Assembly: GCF_023898315.1 (NCBI RefSeq)
Contig: NC_064614.1
Span: 704,988,720 to 705,052,719, forward strand
Length of the DNA stretch: 64,000 bases
Direction: 5' to 3'
DNA from: Schistocerca nitens
Lineage: Eukaryota; Arthropoda; Insecta; Orthoptera; Acrididae
The first letter of the stretch is position 1, and each line of letters starts with the position of its first letter. This document shows positions 11,165 to 20,679 of the stretch, one piece after another. Under the pieces are notes generated by a model. The model saw only the letters and a list, made by a program, of their open reading frames with translations. It had not been told where the DNA came from and searched no databases. A program made the translations under genes and the position numbers.

Positions 11165-11355
11165 TGTAGGGCACTAAATGTGCCAGCTTCTTTCATCTTC
11201 TCGTTATGGATTTTCTTGCTGTCAGCCGACAATGTTGTTCTGGTCTTGAATTTCTTGACCTCTTGGCTGACTTTCCACTTCAGTATTTTGTGAGTGAATA
11301 TTTGTCTGCCTTGTATATCTGAGTTTGTTAGGACACCATCATTCAGGTGTCTCAC
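11165..11355 (-). other. Unassigned open stretch, protein-like
   Basis: About 64 sense codons on the minus strand starting ATG at 11355. It contains GVLTNSDIQGRQIF, then a Lys-rich amphipathic part (ILKWKVSQEVKKFKTRTTL, then KKIHNEKMKEAG). Composition and codon pattern look like real protein rather than repeat translation. It abuts the 3' end of the neighbouring LINE at 11356. I cannot name it; a fragment of another LINE ORF or a captured exon are both possible. Confidence 0.35.
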
Positions 11356-12035
11356 CCTACATCTACAACTATACTCAGCAAGCCACTGTTGGCTGCGTAG
11401 CAGAGGTTATGTCCCATTGTACCAGTTACTAGGGTTTCTTCCTGTTTCATTCACGTTTAGAGCACAGTAAGAATGACCCTTTGACTGCCTCTAGGAGTGC
11501 AATAATTATTCTGATCTTATCCTCACAATTCCTGTATGAGTGGTATGTAGTTCAGTTCATTCAGTATCTCTGTGACGTACTCCGACCATTCATGGTCCTT
11601 CTCTTTACATGGTCAGTATTCCTTCTCTGTATATGGTCAGTATTCCCTTTTAGTTCTATCTGGTACCGGTCCCGCACACTTGAGCAATCTTCTAGGATTG
11701 ATTGCACAAGTAATTTGTAAGCAATCCTTTTTGTAGACTGATTACACTTCCCCAGTATTCTACCCATAAACCGAAATCTACCACCTGCTTTACACATGAC
11801 TGAACCTACCTGAGATCATTCAATTTCATTTGCCTACAAAATGTTTCATCCAGGTATTTGCATGACTTGGCCAATTCCAACAGTAACTCTGATATTATAG
11901 TCGTAGAATACTATGGTTTTTCGTTTTATGAAGTGCAAAATTTTATCTTTCTTAACATTTGGGGCAAGTTGCCAGTCCTTGCACCACATTGAAATCTTAT
12001 CAAGATCTGACTGAATATTTATGCTGCTTCTTTCA
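11356..12035 (-). pseudogene. LINE fragment (RT C-terminal part), 5'-truncated
   Basis: Non-LTR retrotransposon remnant. On the minus strand it reads from WCKDWQLAPNVKKDKILHF (thumb region after the YADD box), through STKRIAYKLLVQSILEDCSS, to the 3' terminus. The terminus ends in a GTAGATGTAGGGTGAG-type tail, corresponding to the repeated GTAGAT tail of the plus-strand copy at 21936-22723. Compared with that copy it has internal duplication and stops (for example a repeated NTDHxxRR motif). It is 5'-truncated, as usual for target-primed reverse transcription. I place it in the CR1/L2/Jockey group. Confidence 0.75.
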
Positions 12036-12039
12036 GATA

Positions 12040-12330
12040 GATCTGTGTATGTGCGGATGGATATGTGTGTGTGTGCGCGAGTGTATACCTGTCCTTTTTC
12101 CCCCATAAGGTAAGTCATTCCGCTCCCGGGATTGGAATGACTCCTTACCCTCTCCCTTAAAACCCACATCCTTTCGTCTTTCCCTCTCCTTCCCTCTTTC
12201 CTGATGAGGCAACAGTTTGTTGCGAAAGCTTGAATTTCGTGTGTATGTTTGTGTTTGTTTGTGTGTCTATCGACCTGCCAGCACTTTCGTTCGGTAAGTC
12301 ACATCATCTGTGTTTTTAGATATAAACTAT
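12040..12330. repeat. Dispersed repeat fragment (foldback-type end)
   Basis: Contains GTGTGTATGTTTGTGTTTGTTTGTG, CGACCTGCCAGCACTTTCG and GGTAAGTCACATCATCTGTG. I recognise these as a very common orthopteran dispersed repeat end, from memory only. It has no coding capacity and its class is not determined. Confidence 0.5.
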
Positions 12331-12539
12331 GTACTTTGTTATTCACAATACATAATTAATTATTTTTTACTGGGATGCTATCTATAGTCATTTGTTTCTG
12401 CTGACGTTACAACACTTGGCAAAAATGCGACACAGCATTATCATCAAATAAATTTTTAGCGCACATAGCCACTGCTTTATTGGGGCAATGATTTTCAGTG
12501 TACAATGCAACCGATTCCCATGCTTTCGGCATTCATCTT

Positions 12540-14000
12540 ATTGTGCCAGAAGATTACCATGTCCTCTTCTTCTTAAGAATTCCTCTCCCCATTTTCCTGC
12601 TATGAAACACACTGCAACTCCATAAGCTGTTTGGTGGTCATTTCTTGGCTGTTGTGAACTTCCACAATTTCATCGATATTATTGTTATCTACTTCTGGTC
12701 CCGTGGTCTTGGTCAGAGGGTCAATCTTGTTGACTACATGCTTCAAAGGTACTGAATCAAATGCCTCAGTCATATTCAACAATGCTCTCTGGCGAAAACT
12801 TCTTCCAAGCAGAAGTGAGTGTTATCTTGGTGACACTTTCCCATGCCTTTTCAATCATCTTTGTGCTGGCAATGATGCTTAAGTGTATTTCCAAAACTCT
12901 CTGAGAGTGAGATTGGTAGCTTCAGTCAACTCAAAGCAGTGCTCAAAGAGGGCTTTAGTGTAGAGCTTCTTAAAGTTAGAAATAGTCTGCTGGTCCTTAG
13001 GCTGGAGCAACAGAATGATGCTGAGAGGAAAAATTTGATATTTATGTATTGAAACTCTTCAAGGAGGTGGTCCTGTAGGCCTGGAGTGGCAGATTCATCT
13101 CAAGCAAATATTTTTTCACTAAGGACCAAGCACTTTATTAATTCAATCACAAATAAAGATCATATGTCACTCAAGCCTTCTTTTTGGACCTCCACATCAC
13201 ATTTAACCTGCTCTTCTGGACTTTATACTTCTTGAAGGCTCCTGGAGTTTCTGAATGGTAAACAAGCAGCAGTTTAATTTTCAAATTGCTGCTTGCGCTG
13301 GTGCAGAATAGCAGTATAAGACAGTCTTTCATTGGCTTGTAACTGGGCAGTGCATTCTCCTCTGCTGTTATTAAGGCATGCTTCGTCATCATTTTTCCAG
13401 ATTAGACCCATCTTGTCATAAGTAAAAACCTGTTGTGTCAAATAACCTGCAGAATCTACGAGCATCTTGAAATTGCTGATGAAGTTCTCTGCTGCCTTTG
13501 TGTCAGAGCTGGCTGCTTCTCTGTGCCTCACAATGCTGTAGATGGTGGTTCTTCTCTTAAACTTTGCAAACCATCCATGGCTTCCTTTCAACATTTCTTT
13601 GGCAGCTGATGATCCTGGCATCTTCTTAAAGAGGTTGGCAAAAATCATCCCCACCTTCTCCAAATGATGTTCACATTAATAGTGTCACCTCGCAATTGAT
13701 TTTCATTTCTCCATATCAGGAGCAATCTTTCAATATCGTCCAGAATATGAAACTGTTGTTTAGATGCCCTTGTCACTCTCTTTGAAGCATCTATCTCCTT
13801 ATTTTGTCCTTGTTGTTAAGGATAGTGCAAATAGTTGATATAGATCGATTGTATGTGTGTGCTAAATCAGCAACGCTCACACCACGTTCGCATTTTCAGT
13901 AATTTTTATGTTTCATTTCTGAGGTCATTTTCTTTCTCTTGTGATCGTCTTCTTACAGCTTTATCTTTGGGTACATTTCTACGAAGGCTATTAAAATTTA
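12540..14000 (-). pseudogene. Tigger/pogo-like (jerky-type) transposase remnant
   Basis: Cut-and-paste transposase of the pogo/Tigger group, dead. Reading down the minus strand: a CENP-B-like helix-turn-helix piece with GVSVADLAHTYNRSISTICT (about 13810-13890); LDDIERLLLIWRNENQL (about 13690-13750); FANLFKKMPGSSAAKEML and GWFAKFKRR (about 13550-13640); VRHREAASSDTKAAENFI (about 13480-13540); VFTYDKMGLIWK with the first catalytic Asp (about 13400-13430); LKIKLLLVYHSETPGAFKKY (about 13230-13290); MWRSKKKAW near 13170; and a C-terminal MTTKQLMELQ near 12610-12640. This order is that of Tigger-derived proteins. Multiple stops and frameshifts are present. Terminal inverted repeats were not identified. 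Confidence 0.8.
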
Positions 14001-14149
14001 CACACAAGAAAACAATGTGTGAACATAAGTTTAGAAAAATGTTGAGACCACAAGCTGCACTAAGATGGTAGCAGGAGTAGTGCTAAACCCATACTGTAGT
14101 ATGTACTAAACAGAAAGCGAGTCTTTTTTTGCAGTTTGTTTTGCTCATT

Positions 14150-14565
14150 AAGCGGATTGTGTGTTTATGGGAGCTGCTCGTTAAGCAAGATTCTAAACAG
14201 ATATATCTGTTTGGTCTCTTGTTTACTCTGCAGTCTGTTTATTAGGCCCAAGGTACCTTTGTGCTCTGTGACCAACATTTCTGATAGATATACTGCTTTG
14301 GGCTTGATGACAATGTTGCGATGTGTCACTTTTATGTTATGTGATGTACGAGATTTGTTGAAGATGTTTCCAGTCTTCCAGAAGACTCTAGTTCTGTTTT
14401 GATTTCTCTGTTCATATGTTTCTTTCCCTGTTGCCTGCTTCATCTCCCTGAGGTACTTGAAGTTGTGAACTTCCTTAATCTCACCATAATTTGTTGTGAT
14501 CTGTTTTGATGCATCTTTCTGATTTGACTTGTATGTTTTACCCTTAAAAGGAAAACTGTCTTTTT
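14150..14565 (-). pseudogene. LINE reverse transcriptase C-terminal fragment
   Basis: A 92-residue open run plus flanks reading VHNFKYLREMKQATGKETYEQR and ...RILLNEQL. The YLG-like start, the repeated basic segments and the spacing resemble the region just after the RT palm in RTE-type LINEs (FKYLGS..., then LYG.ETW). Short and diverged; no 3' tail was found. Confidence 0.5.
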
Positions 14566-15179
14566 TTAAAGTGATTAAGATACTTTAATAAAATAATCAG
14601 TTTTACTTCTCAGTACAGTTTGTGAACTTTGTCAATGTCAATAACTGGCTGGAAAGTATAATCTGTTCTTAGGTTCTGTAATCAATTGTTTCCATCTGTC
14701 CATTTCACAATGTTCCTATAGTTCATAAAATGAGGAACTCTTGGCTGCAAAGTATGGCTCTGGATACCTTCTTCTTCCAAGATCCTTCAAATGTCAGAGT
14801 TTAGGCACCAGTAGGTATCTTTACTTGAAATATTTCTGAGGACTATAACCAGAGCTATGTTGAAAACTTTCCCATAAATTCTAGAGCACTAATTTCTCAA
14901 TCATGCTAAGACAAAATCTAAAGTGGCATAACATATGAAACTAGTTGACACATTTAAAATTGTGATTCAGATGTTTGTTTCCAAACTGTTTCTGAAACAA
15001 CTAACAGCAAATTGCTGTCTGGAGCTGCCAATTTCGATTCTGAGAGATGTTTCATACAAACATAGACTACAGTTTCATTCAGCTAGTACATAAAAAATGA
15101 AGATGGTAGAAGTAGAAATAACTTCCATCAGAATTAAAAAGTAACTGGATAGTGAATACAATTAGTGAATAAGATGGGC
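14566..15179. other. No recognisable feature
   Basis: AT-rich sequence between two relics. No protein family, tail or terminal repeat seen. Confidence 0.4.
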
Positions 15180-15950
15180 TGATACACAGTCCTGTCACAT
15201 TAATGTCTCCACCTATTGAAAACCTGCATAATCCCCTTTTGCAGTGCAAATGTGCTAGAAGTGAGCCTGTAAGTTTCTGGAAGGTACTGACAGAGATGTG
15301 GAGCCAACACGACTCCAGTGCTGTCGTCAACTGCACAAGGTTTGAGGATCCATTTCGTTAACAACCAGTTGAGGTGGTCTCTCAGATTCTCAATTGGATT
15401 TAAATCCAGGGATTTTGGTGGTCAAGGGAATATGAGAAGCTCATCCTTGTGCTCTTCAAACCATGCACTACTGCGAGTTGTGACATGTTGCATTTTCGTC
15501 TTGGTAGATGCCATTGTGTCAAGGAAGAAAAAAACAGCATGTAAGGGTGGACATGTTTCCCAAGGATAGGTGCATAATTTTGTTGATCCAGTTTGCCTTC
15601 CTGAATGACGAAATCACCCAGGGAATTCCACAAAAGCATTCTCCAGACCATAACATTCCCTCCTCTGGTCTGGACCCCTCTGACAATTGTTGCAGGGTTG
15701 TAGATAGCAATAGCCATTTGCCTGACACAGCATCAAACCTGATCCATCTGAAAAGCCGTCTGCCACCATTCAGTGGACGTCCAGTTGTGGTATCAGTGTG
15801 CAAATTCCAGCCTTCATGACTGATGAACAGCGGTCAGCATGGGTGTGTGAACCAAGCGCCAGCTGCGGATGCAATATACAACAATATTCGCTGAATGCTC
15901 ATTGAGTAGACACTGTTAGTAACCACTCAGTTTGTCTAGGCAGTCAGTTG
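15180..15950 (-). pseudogene. Tc1-type transposase remnant
   Basis: Dead DD34E transposase. Minus-strand order: a segment with LTAVHQ and W/Y..WTSTEWW (about 15790-15860) that matches the linker before the first catalytic Asp; GGNVMVWRMLLWNSLGDFVI (about 15600-15665) equivalent to the GGSVMVWG motif; EGKLDQQNYAPILGKHVHPYM (about 15540-15600); and a C-terminal VSTFQKLTGSLLAHL (about 15240-15280). The catalytic QQDNAPxH region is scrambled, and several stops and frameshifts occur. No inverted repeats were identified. Confidence 0.75.
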
Positions 15951-16029
15951 CTCCACAGCTGCACATCCATTTGCGGATATACAAATCCACAGCTCTTGTT
16001 CGCCTCTGGCAACTACCAACAATGGCCTA

Positions 16030-17090
16030 TAGTGGCACTTTGTTCAGTTTTAATGATTTCAGCTGTTTCTCAACACCACTAATACTTACTTTGTTGATCT
16101 TTTCAGTGGTATGAGGATTAAATTGGGGTATTTCTCCTGGGTTTTCCTTTGTAAAGGAACATTTGAAAATGAGAATTAAGCATCTGAGCTTTTGCTTTGC
16201 TAACCCCAATTTCAGTTCCTGTCTCATTCATTAGAGGCTGGACACTTAACTTTGGTGCCACTAACTACATATGACCAGAACATCTTTGCTTTGTTTCCAC
16301 TGACAGCCTTTACATACGACCAGAACATCTTTGGGTTCTGTGAAAGATCACATGACAGTATTCTGCTACGGTAGCTATGAAGGCATCACGCATTGCTCTC
16401 TTGACAGCCAAACATGTTTCGTTCAGCACCTCTCTGTCTGTAGCTCTATGCTTTGTGTTTTACACCTATTATTCAGTAATCTCTGTTTCTTTACAGTGAC
16501 TATACCATGGAGGTTCTCTCCCATTATGAACTGTTCTACTGGGTACATATTTATCCAGTGCATGGTGAACTATTCTTTTAAACTTGAGCCATAGTTCCTC
16601 TTCATGTTCCTGCCCTGTGCTGAAAATTTCAAGTGCCTCATTGAGAAATGACACTACTGATTTTTATCTAGTTTACAGAAATATATCTTTCTGCTTGGTT
16701 TAGTTGTCCTTTGTACTTTGGTAATCATTGTTGCCACCACCGCATCATGTTCACTGATACCAGTTTCGATGTGGACTTCCTCAAAGAGGCCAAGTTTGTC
16801 TGTTGCCATTAGATCCAGTATGTTTCCATCATGAATGGCGTTCCTAACTATTTGCTCTAGGTAGTTTTCAGAGAAGGTATTTAGTATTGTTTCACACAAT
16901 GTCTTATCCCACCCATCACTAACAAAACTGTAATTTTCGAAGTTGGTTGGTGGACAATTAAAGTATCCACTGATGATTACAGTGGGACTGGGTAACTTAC
17001 ATTTGAGTGAATTGAGGCTTTCTCTAAAGTTTTCGGTTACATCATAAGATGAGTTTGATGGGCGATCAAAGGATCCAATCAACATTTTAT
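16030..17090 (-). pseudogene. LINE endonuclease-domain fragment
   Basis: Apurinic-type endonuclease of a CR1/L2/Jockey-like LINE. On the minus strand: IGSFDRPS (equivalent to the YRPP motif); TVIISGYFNCPPTNFENY, the GDFN motif with Asp changed to Tyr; a run through LCETILNTFSENYLEQIV and GNILDLMATDKLGLF; and GISEHDAVVATM, the SDHDAV motif with Asp changed to Glu. It continues into the linker towards the RT (PWYSHCKETEI; FNPHTTEKINKVSISGVEKQ). Key catalytic residues are altered and frames are broken near 16654 and 16230. It ends before the RT core. Confidence 0.8.
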
Positions 17091-17269
17091 GCCCACCCTC
17101 TTGCTCTTCACAAATTACAAAAGAGGGGAGGTGATGACCACAATCCAGTGACCTGCCTTCCCTCACAGGTCTACCCTCCACTTCCCTCCGGCATGCCAAG
17201 TGAGGTCGGTCAAGGTGTTGTTGATACTGCAAACACACCTATGTGCTACATATCTTACACCTCATCTTT

Positions 17270-17520
17270 CTAATTTTTTGAGCAAGATTTTATGGTCCTG
17301 TGCATTGAAGACTTTTGAAAGGTGTAGGAAAATCCTGTTCCTATTTCATATTGATTCAGGGATTTTAAAGTACAATCCAAGAATCCAAAAATTGCTTTTA
17401 TTGTAGATTTACAGTTTCTAAAGCCATGTTGAATGCTGAGAAGTGAATATTTATTTATGAAACTAGCCTTTTTCCTGCAACTTTGCCCATGTATTCGTTT
17501 GACACATATATTGAACACAC
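17270..17520 (-). pseudogene. LINE reverse transcriptase fragment (fingers/palm)
   Basis: Reads KYSLLSIQHGFRNCKSTIKA, then IFGFLDCTLKSLNQYEIGTG and a degraded LSKAFD-like YTFQKSSMHRTIKSCSKN. This is the conserved QxGFR...S...A block of CR1/L2/Jockey reverse transcriptases. It lies upstream, in its own reading direction, of the endonuclease fragment at 16030-17090. That is the reverse of the normal order, so it must derive from a different copy. Confidence 0.75.
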
Positions 17521-17577
17521 CATCCTCTTCCCCTCTGAGTCAACCTCTTCCTTCCTCTGGCTGTCCACTTCATCCTC

Positions 17578-17579
<2 letters not shown>

Positions 17580-17638
<59 letters not shown>

Positions 17639-17737
17639 CCTCTCTCTCCACACACACACACACACCACACACACACACACCCCCTCATCCTCATTCTCAC
17701 TCTTCATCTCCTCTTTTCTCTTTGTCCGTTTCCTCCA

Positions 17738-17772
<35 letters not shown>
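17580..17772 (+). repeat. (CT)n and (CA)n compound microsatellite
   Basis: About 28 CT units at 17580-17635, then CA-rich DNA to about 17682, then a second CT run at about 17741-17771. Long Ser/Leu and Arg/Glu ORFs over 17433-18092 on both strands are repeat artefacts. Confidence 0.95.
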
Positions 17773-17774
<2 letters not shown>

Positions 17775-18224
17775 CATATCGTCCTCTCCTTCCCTCTGAT
17801 CATATCCTCCTCTTCTCTCTCTTTCTATCTCCACCTGCACCTCTTCCTTTTCCACCTGCCCTCTAACCCCATATACCTTCCACATGCCTCATGCATCTCC
17901 CCCTCCTCCCCTCTCTGTCCATTTTCTCCTCCGCCTTGCTCAGTCAGTCCCCTCGTGTATCCATTTCAATATGTTCCCAGCTGTGCACATTGGCAGGTGG
18001 AGCACCTGCAGAGCAGTTCAATAAAGCAGGCCAATGCTACTCCAATACAACACACGTCTTGCAGAGCAGCCTACATGTCGGAGCCTGAATAACCATTTCT
18101 TGCCCCTGACTTGTAGGCTGGAAAGAAGTTTGTGTTGGCAGGCCAATACTCTTCCTACACAACAAGCCTGCTATGCAGTGCAGCCTATATGCCAGAGGCT
18201 GAAAAAAAAAGAAGGGAAAAAAAA

Positions 18225-18380
18225 AAGATTTTTGCTATATTCTCGCTCTTATTGGAGCTCGGAGGTTGTAAACCCCACATGCTCATACTCGTCAGACCTG
18301 CTGTTCCTGTGCCAAATTTGGTTAAAATTATTCCAGGGATTTAGGAGGAGATACTGGACGTACAAATACACTCTATTTTA
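18225..18380 (+). repeat. Possible LINE 3' tail fragment
   Basis: Contains TGCCAAATTTGGTTAAAATT and CCAGGGATTTAGGAGGAG followed by an ACATA-like end. This resembles the short 3' untranslated tail of RTE-type LINEs that I associate with orthopterans. No coding part is attached. Confidence 0.4.
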
Positions 18381-18383
18381 TAT

Positions 18384-20240
18384 ACATATCTGACGATGAG
18401 AGATCTGTGCTTGCCGAAGATGGAAATTTTGTCATTAGTCCTCGAGTTGTGTCCACGGAAGAAATAACAGCAATTGAACAAGCAGGCATTTGTAGCATGG
18501 ACAAAGTTACAGCTGAAGAAATTTGTATAGGAGCTGTAAGAGTATTGTCTTGCACAAAGCTTCCAAAAAGTAATTTAACAGTGGGTGAGAGGAACAACGT
18601 GAAATATCTGAATGAGAATGATAGTGTTATCATTCTCACCCCAGTCAAGGAAATGCAACTGTTGTTATGTATGTGACCAACTATTATAGTAAGATTAATG
18701 ACAAATTAAATCTGCAAACCTATAGGAAACTAAGTAAAGACACCACTGACAAAGTTCTTAGAACTATTACACAGTTGGTAAAGAAGTCCTCTATTGAACA
18801 GAGCATTCAGAAAAGTCAGTTCAATTCAATTGCAATAGCACCAAGACTTATGGATTGCCAACAGATTCGTATATCAAGAATTCGGCTTTTTTTTTGTGTG
18901 TGAATTAAATAGCATAATGATACTGCCGGAGAACATATTAGTTAGTATTGGTGTGGTGTCGGTATTCATTATGAATCCACTCAATGAAGTGTTGCAATAG
19001 CTGAATTGGATTGTTCCTCCCGATATTGCAGAACTGTTTAAATATTGCCTCACAACTATGTATTTCATTAGAAATGAAGAGTTCTATAAACAGATGGATG
19101 GTGTCACTATCAGGAGCCCTTTAAGCCTGATTATAGTGAACCTCTTTATGGAAAAATTTCAGGAACAGGCATTGGAAACTGAACAATAAACCAAATATTT
19201 GGTTACATTATGTGGATAATATGTTTGTTTTGTGCCGGCATGGCAGGGAGGAAATGAATCATTTTCACAAACATCTGAATGGGATCAATCTGTTAGTTTT
19301 CCAAGGAGGAGTTGGCAGTTGGAAGATAAAATTTTTTTGATATGCTAGTTTTCAAGAAAGAAAATGGTAGCTTGGGCCACACTGTTTGCCAAACCCACCT
19401 CCCCCCCCCACACACACACACACAGATCATTACTACATCAGGATTCGAACCACCACCCACAACAAAACCGAGGCGTCATAAAAACATTGATGGAAAGAAC
19501 AAGAAAAATCTGTGAACCACAGCTGCTACATGTGGAATTAAAACATCTCACCAATGCATTTCTCAAGAATGGTTATTTGTTTGCTGAGGTGAAAAAAGTG
19601 TTAAGACCATCGCATAGAAAAGGTAGCAATGCACAAGCATCAGTGAAATTGAAAGTTTTCCTGCCATTCGTTAAGGACTTGACTGATCGCATAGGAAAAG
19701 TCTTGAAAAAGTGGAACATCATGGTACTGTACCCACCCACACGGAAGATACAAGATCATCTAAAATCAGCCAAGGATATTCGCCAAGCGCTGGAAGAAGC
19801 TGAAATTTATAGGATTCTGTGTATTTGTGGGATGTGTACGTGGATACTATAAAAAGAACTGTCAAAAAAGACTCGAAGAGCACACGGTCAATTGCAGAAG
19901 AGGGGAGACTGACAGGTCAGTTGTTGCGGAACATACTTTACAGCCAGTAGACAACCAAATTCGTTTTGATGGGGTTCAAGTGCTGGCAGTCATAATCAGA
20001 TGCCATGGAAGGCTATACAGAGAGGCCATATAGATTGCAAAACACCCCAGCAATTTAAATAGGAAGGAGGAGGGGACGAAATTGAATGAAACTTGGATTC
20101 TGGTGCTGAAGAAGGTATGTATCTGTCTTCAACCATGGGATGATAGCAACTGCAGACGACAGCAGTTGACAACGGTGAGTTGCACTTGCATATTTAAAAT
20201 GTGACGTCACACCACTGCACAGAGGTGGAGTTTTACTGTA
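18384..20240 (+). pseudogene. Penelope-like retroelement (RT plus GIY-YIG), decayed
   Basis: Penelope-like elements carry a reverse transcriptase followed by a GIY-YIG endonuclease. Plus-strand order: N-terminal DGNFVISPRVVSTEEITAIE and an ICIGAVRVL segment; VIILTPVK, equivalent to the VILPADKGNATVVM motif; YRKLSKDTTDKVLRTITQLV; APRL..., a degraded LYGLPKIH motif near 18838; DGVTIRSPLSLIIVNLFMEK near 19095-19160; a ruined YxDD region at 19190-19220; CEPQLLHVELKHLTNAFLKN near 19510-19570; DRIGKVLKKWNIMVLYPPTR near 19690-19745; YRILCICGMCTW; and RLEEHTVNCRRGETDRSVVA with EHTLQPVDNQI, which is the GIY-YIG domain (19860-19970). At least six stops or frameshifts. It is nearly full length for a Penelope ORF. 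Confidence 0.85.
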
Positions 20241-20679
20241 GTCAGTAGTGAGCCAAGGTGCAAATTGGACATTCAACAATGCTATGATACCACTTGAAAA
20301 TGTGTTCTGCGTATGGGGACAAAATGTTGGGTTTTAAGATGAAATCCATTCGACCACAGTATAAGAGCCCGTAACATGTTATTAATTGTGATGTTTCTGG
20401 CTGTGAAAATTTACATATTACAATCAATGCTATCAACATTCTTCTGAATTTTGAATGGAAATGCTTTCCCAGTTTTCCGTAGTCAGTAAGAAATTAAAAA
20501 ATCGAATGTTGTCTTTGGAGAAAGTCCTGGGGCAGCAACACAGATTTACTTCACCACAATGAGTGAGTGAAGTTATTGGTGAAGTTATTGCTGACTATAA
20601 ATGGAATCATTGCTCAAGATGGCATGATGACATCATTACTTATTCTGTTTATGGTTGTGTTTCATGTAAAAGTGAGTAA
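20241..20679. other. Penelope 3' flank; nothing else recognised
   Basis: Sequence between the Penelope-like C-terminus and the 3' end of the next LINE. It may include the Penelope 3' untranslated part. No coding or structural signal seen. Confidence 0.4.

Noticed and set aside
17433-18092. 219-codon plus-strand Ser/Leu-rich frame and Arg/Glu-rich minus-strand frames
   Set aside because: Products of (CT)n and (CA)n repeats and the pyrimidine-rich DNA around them.
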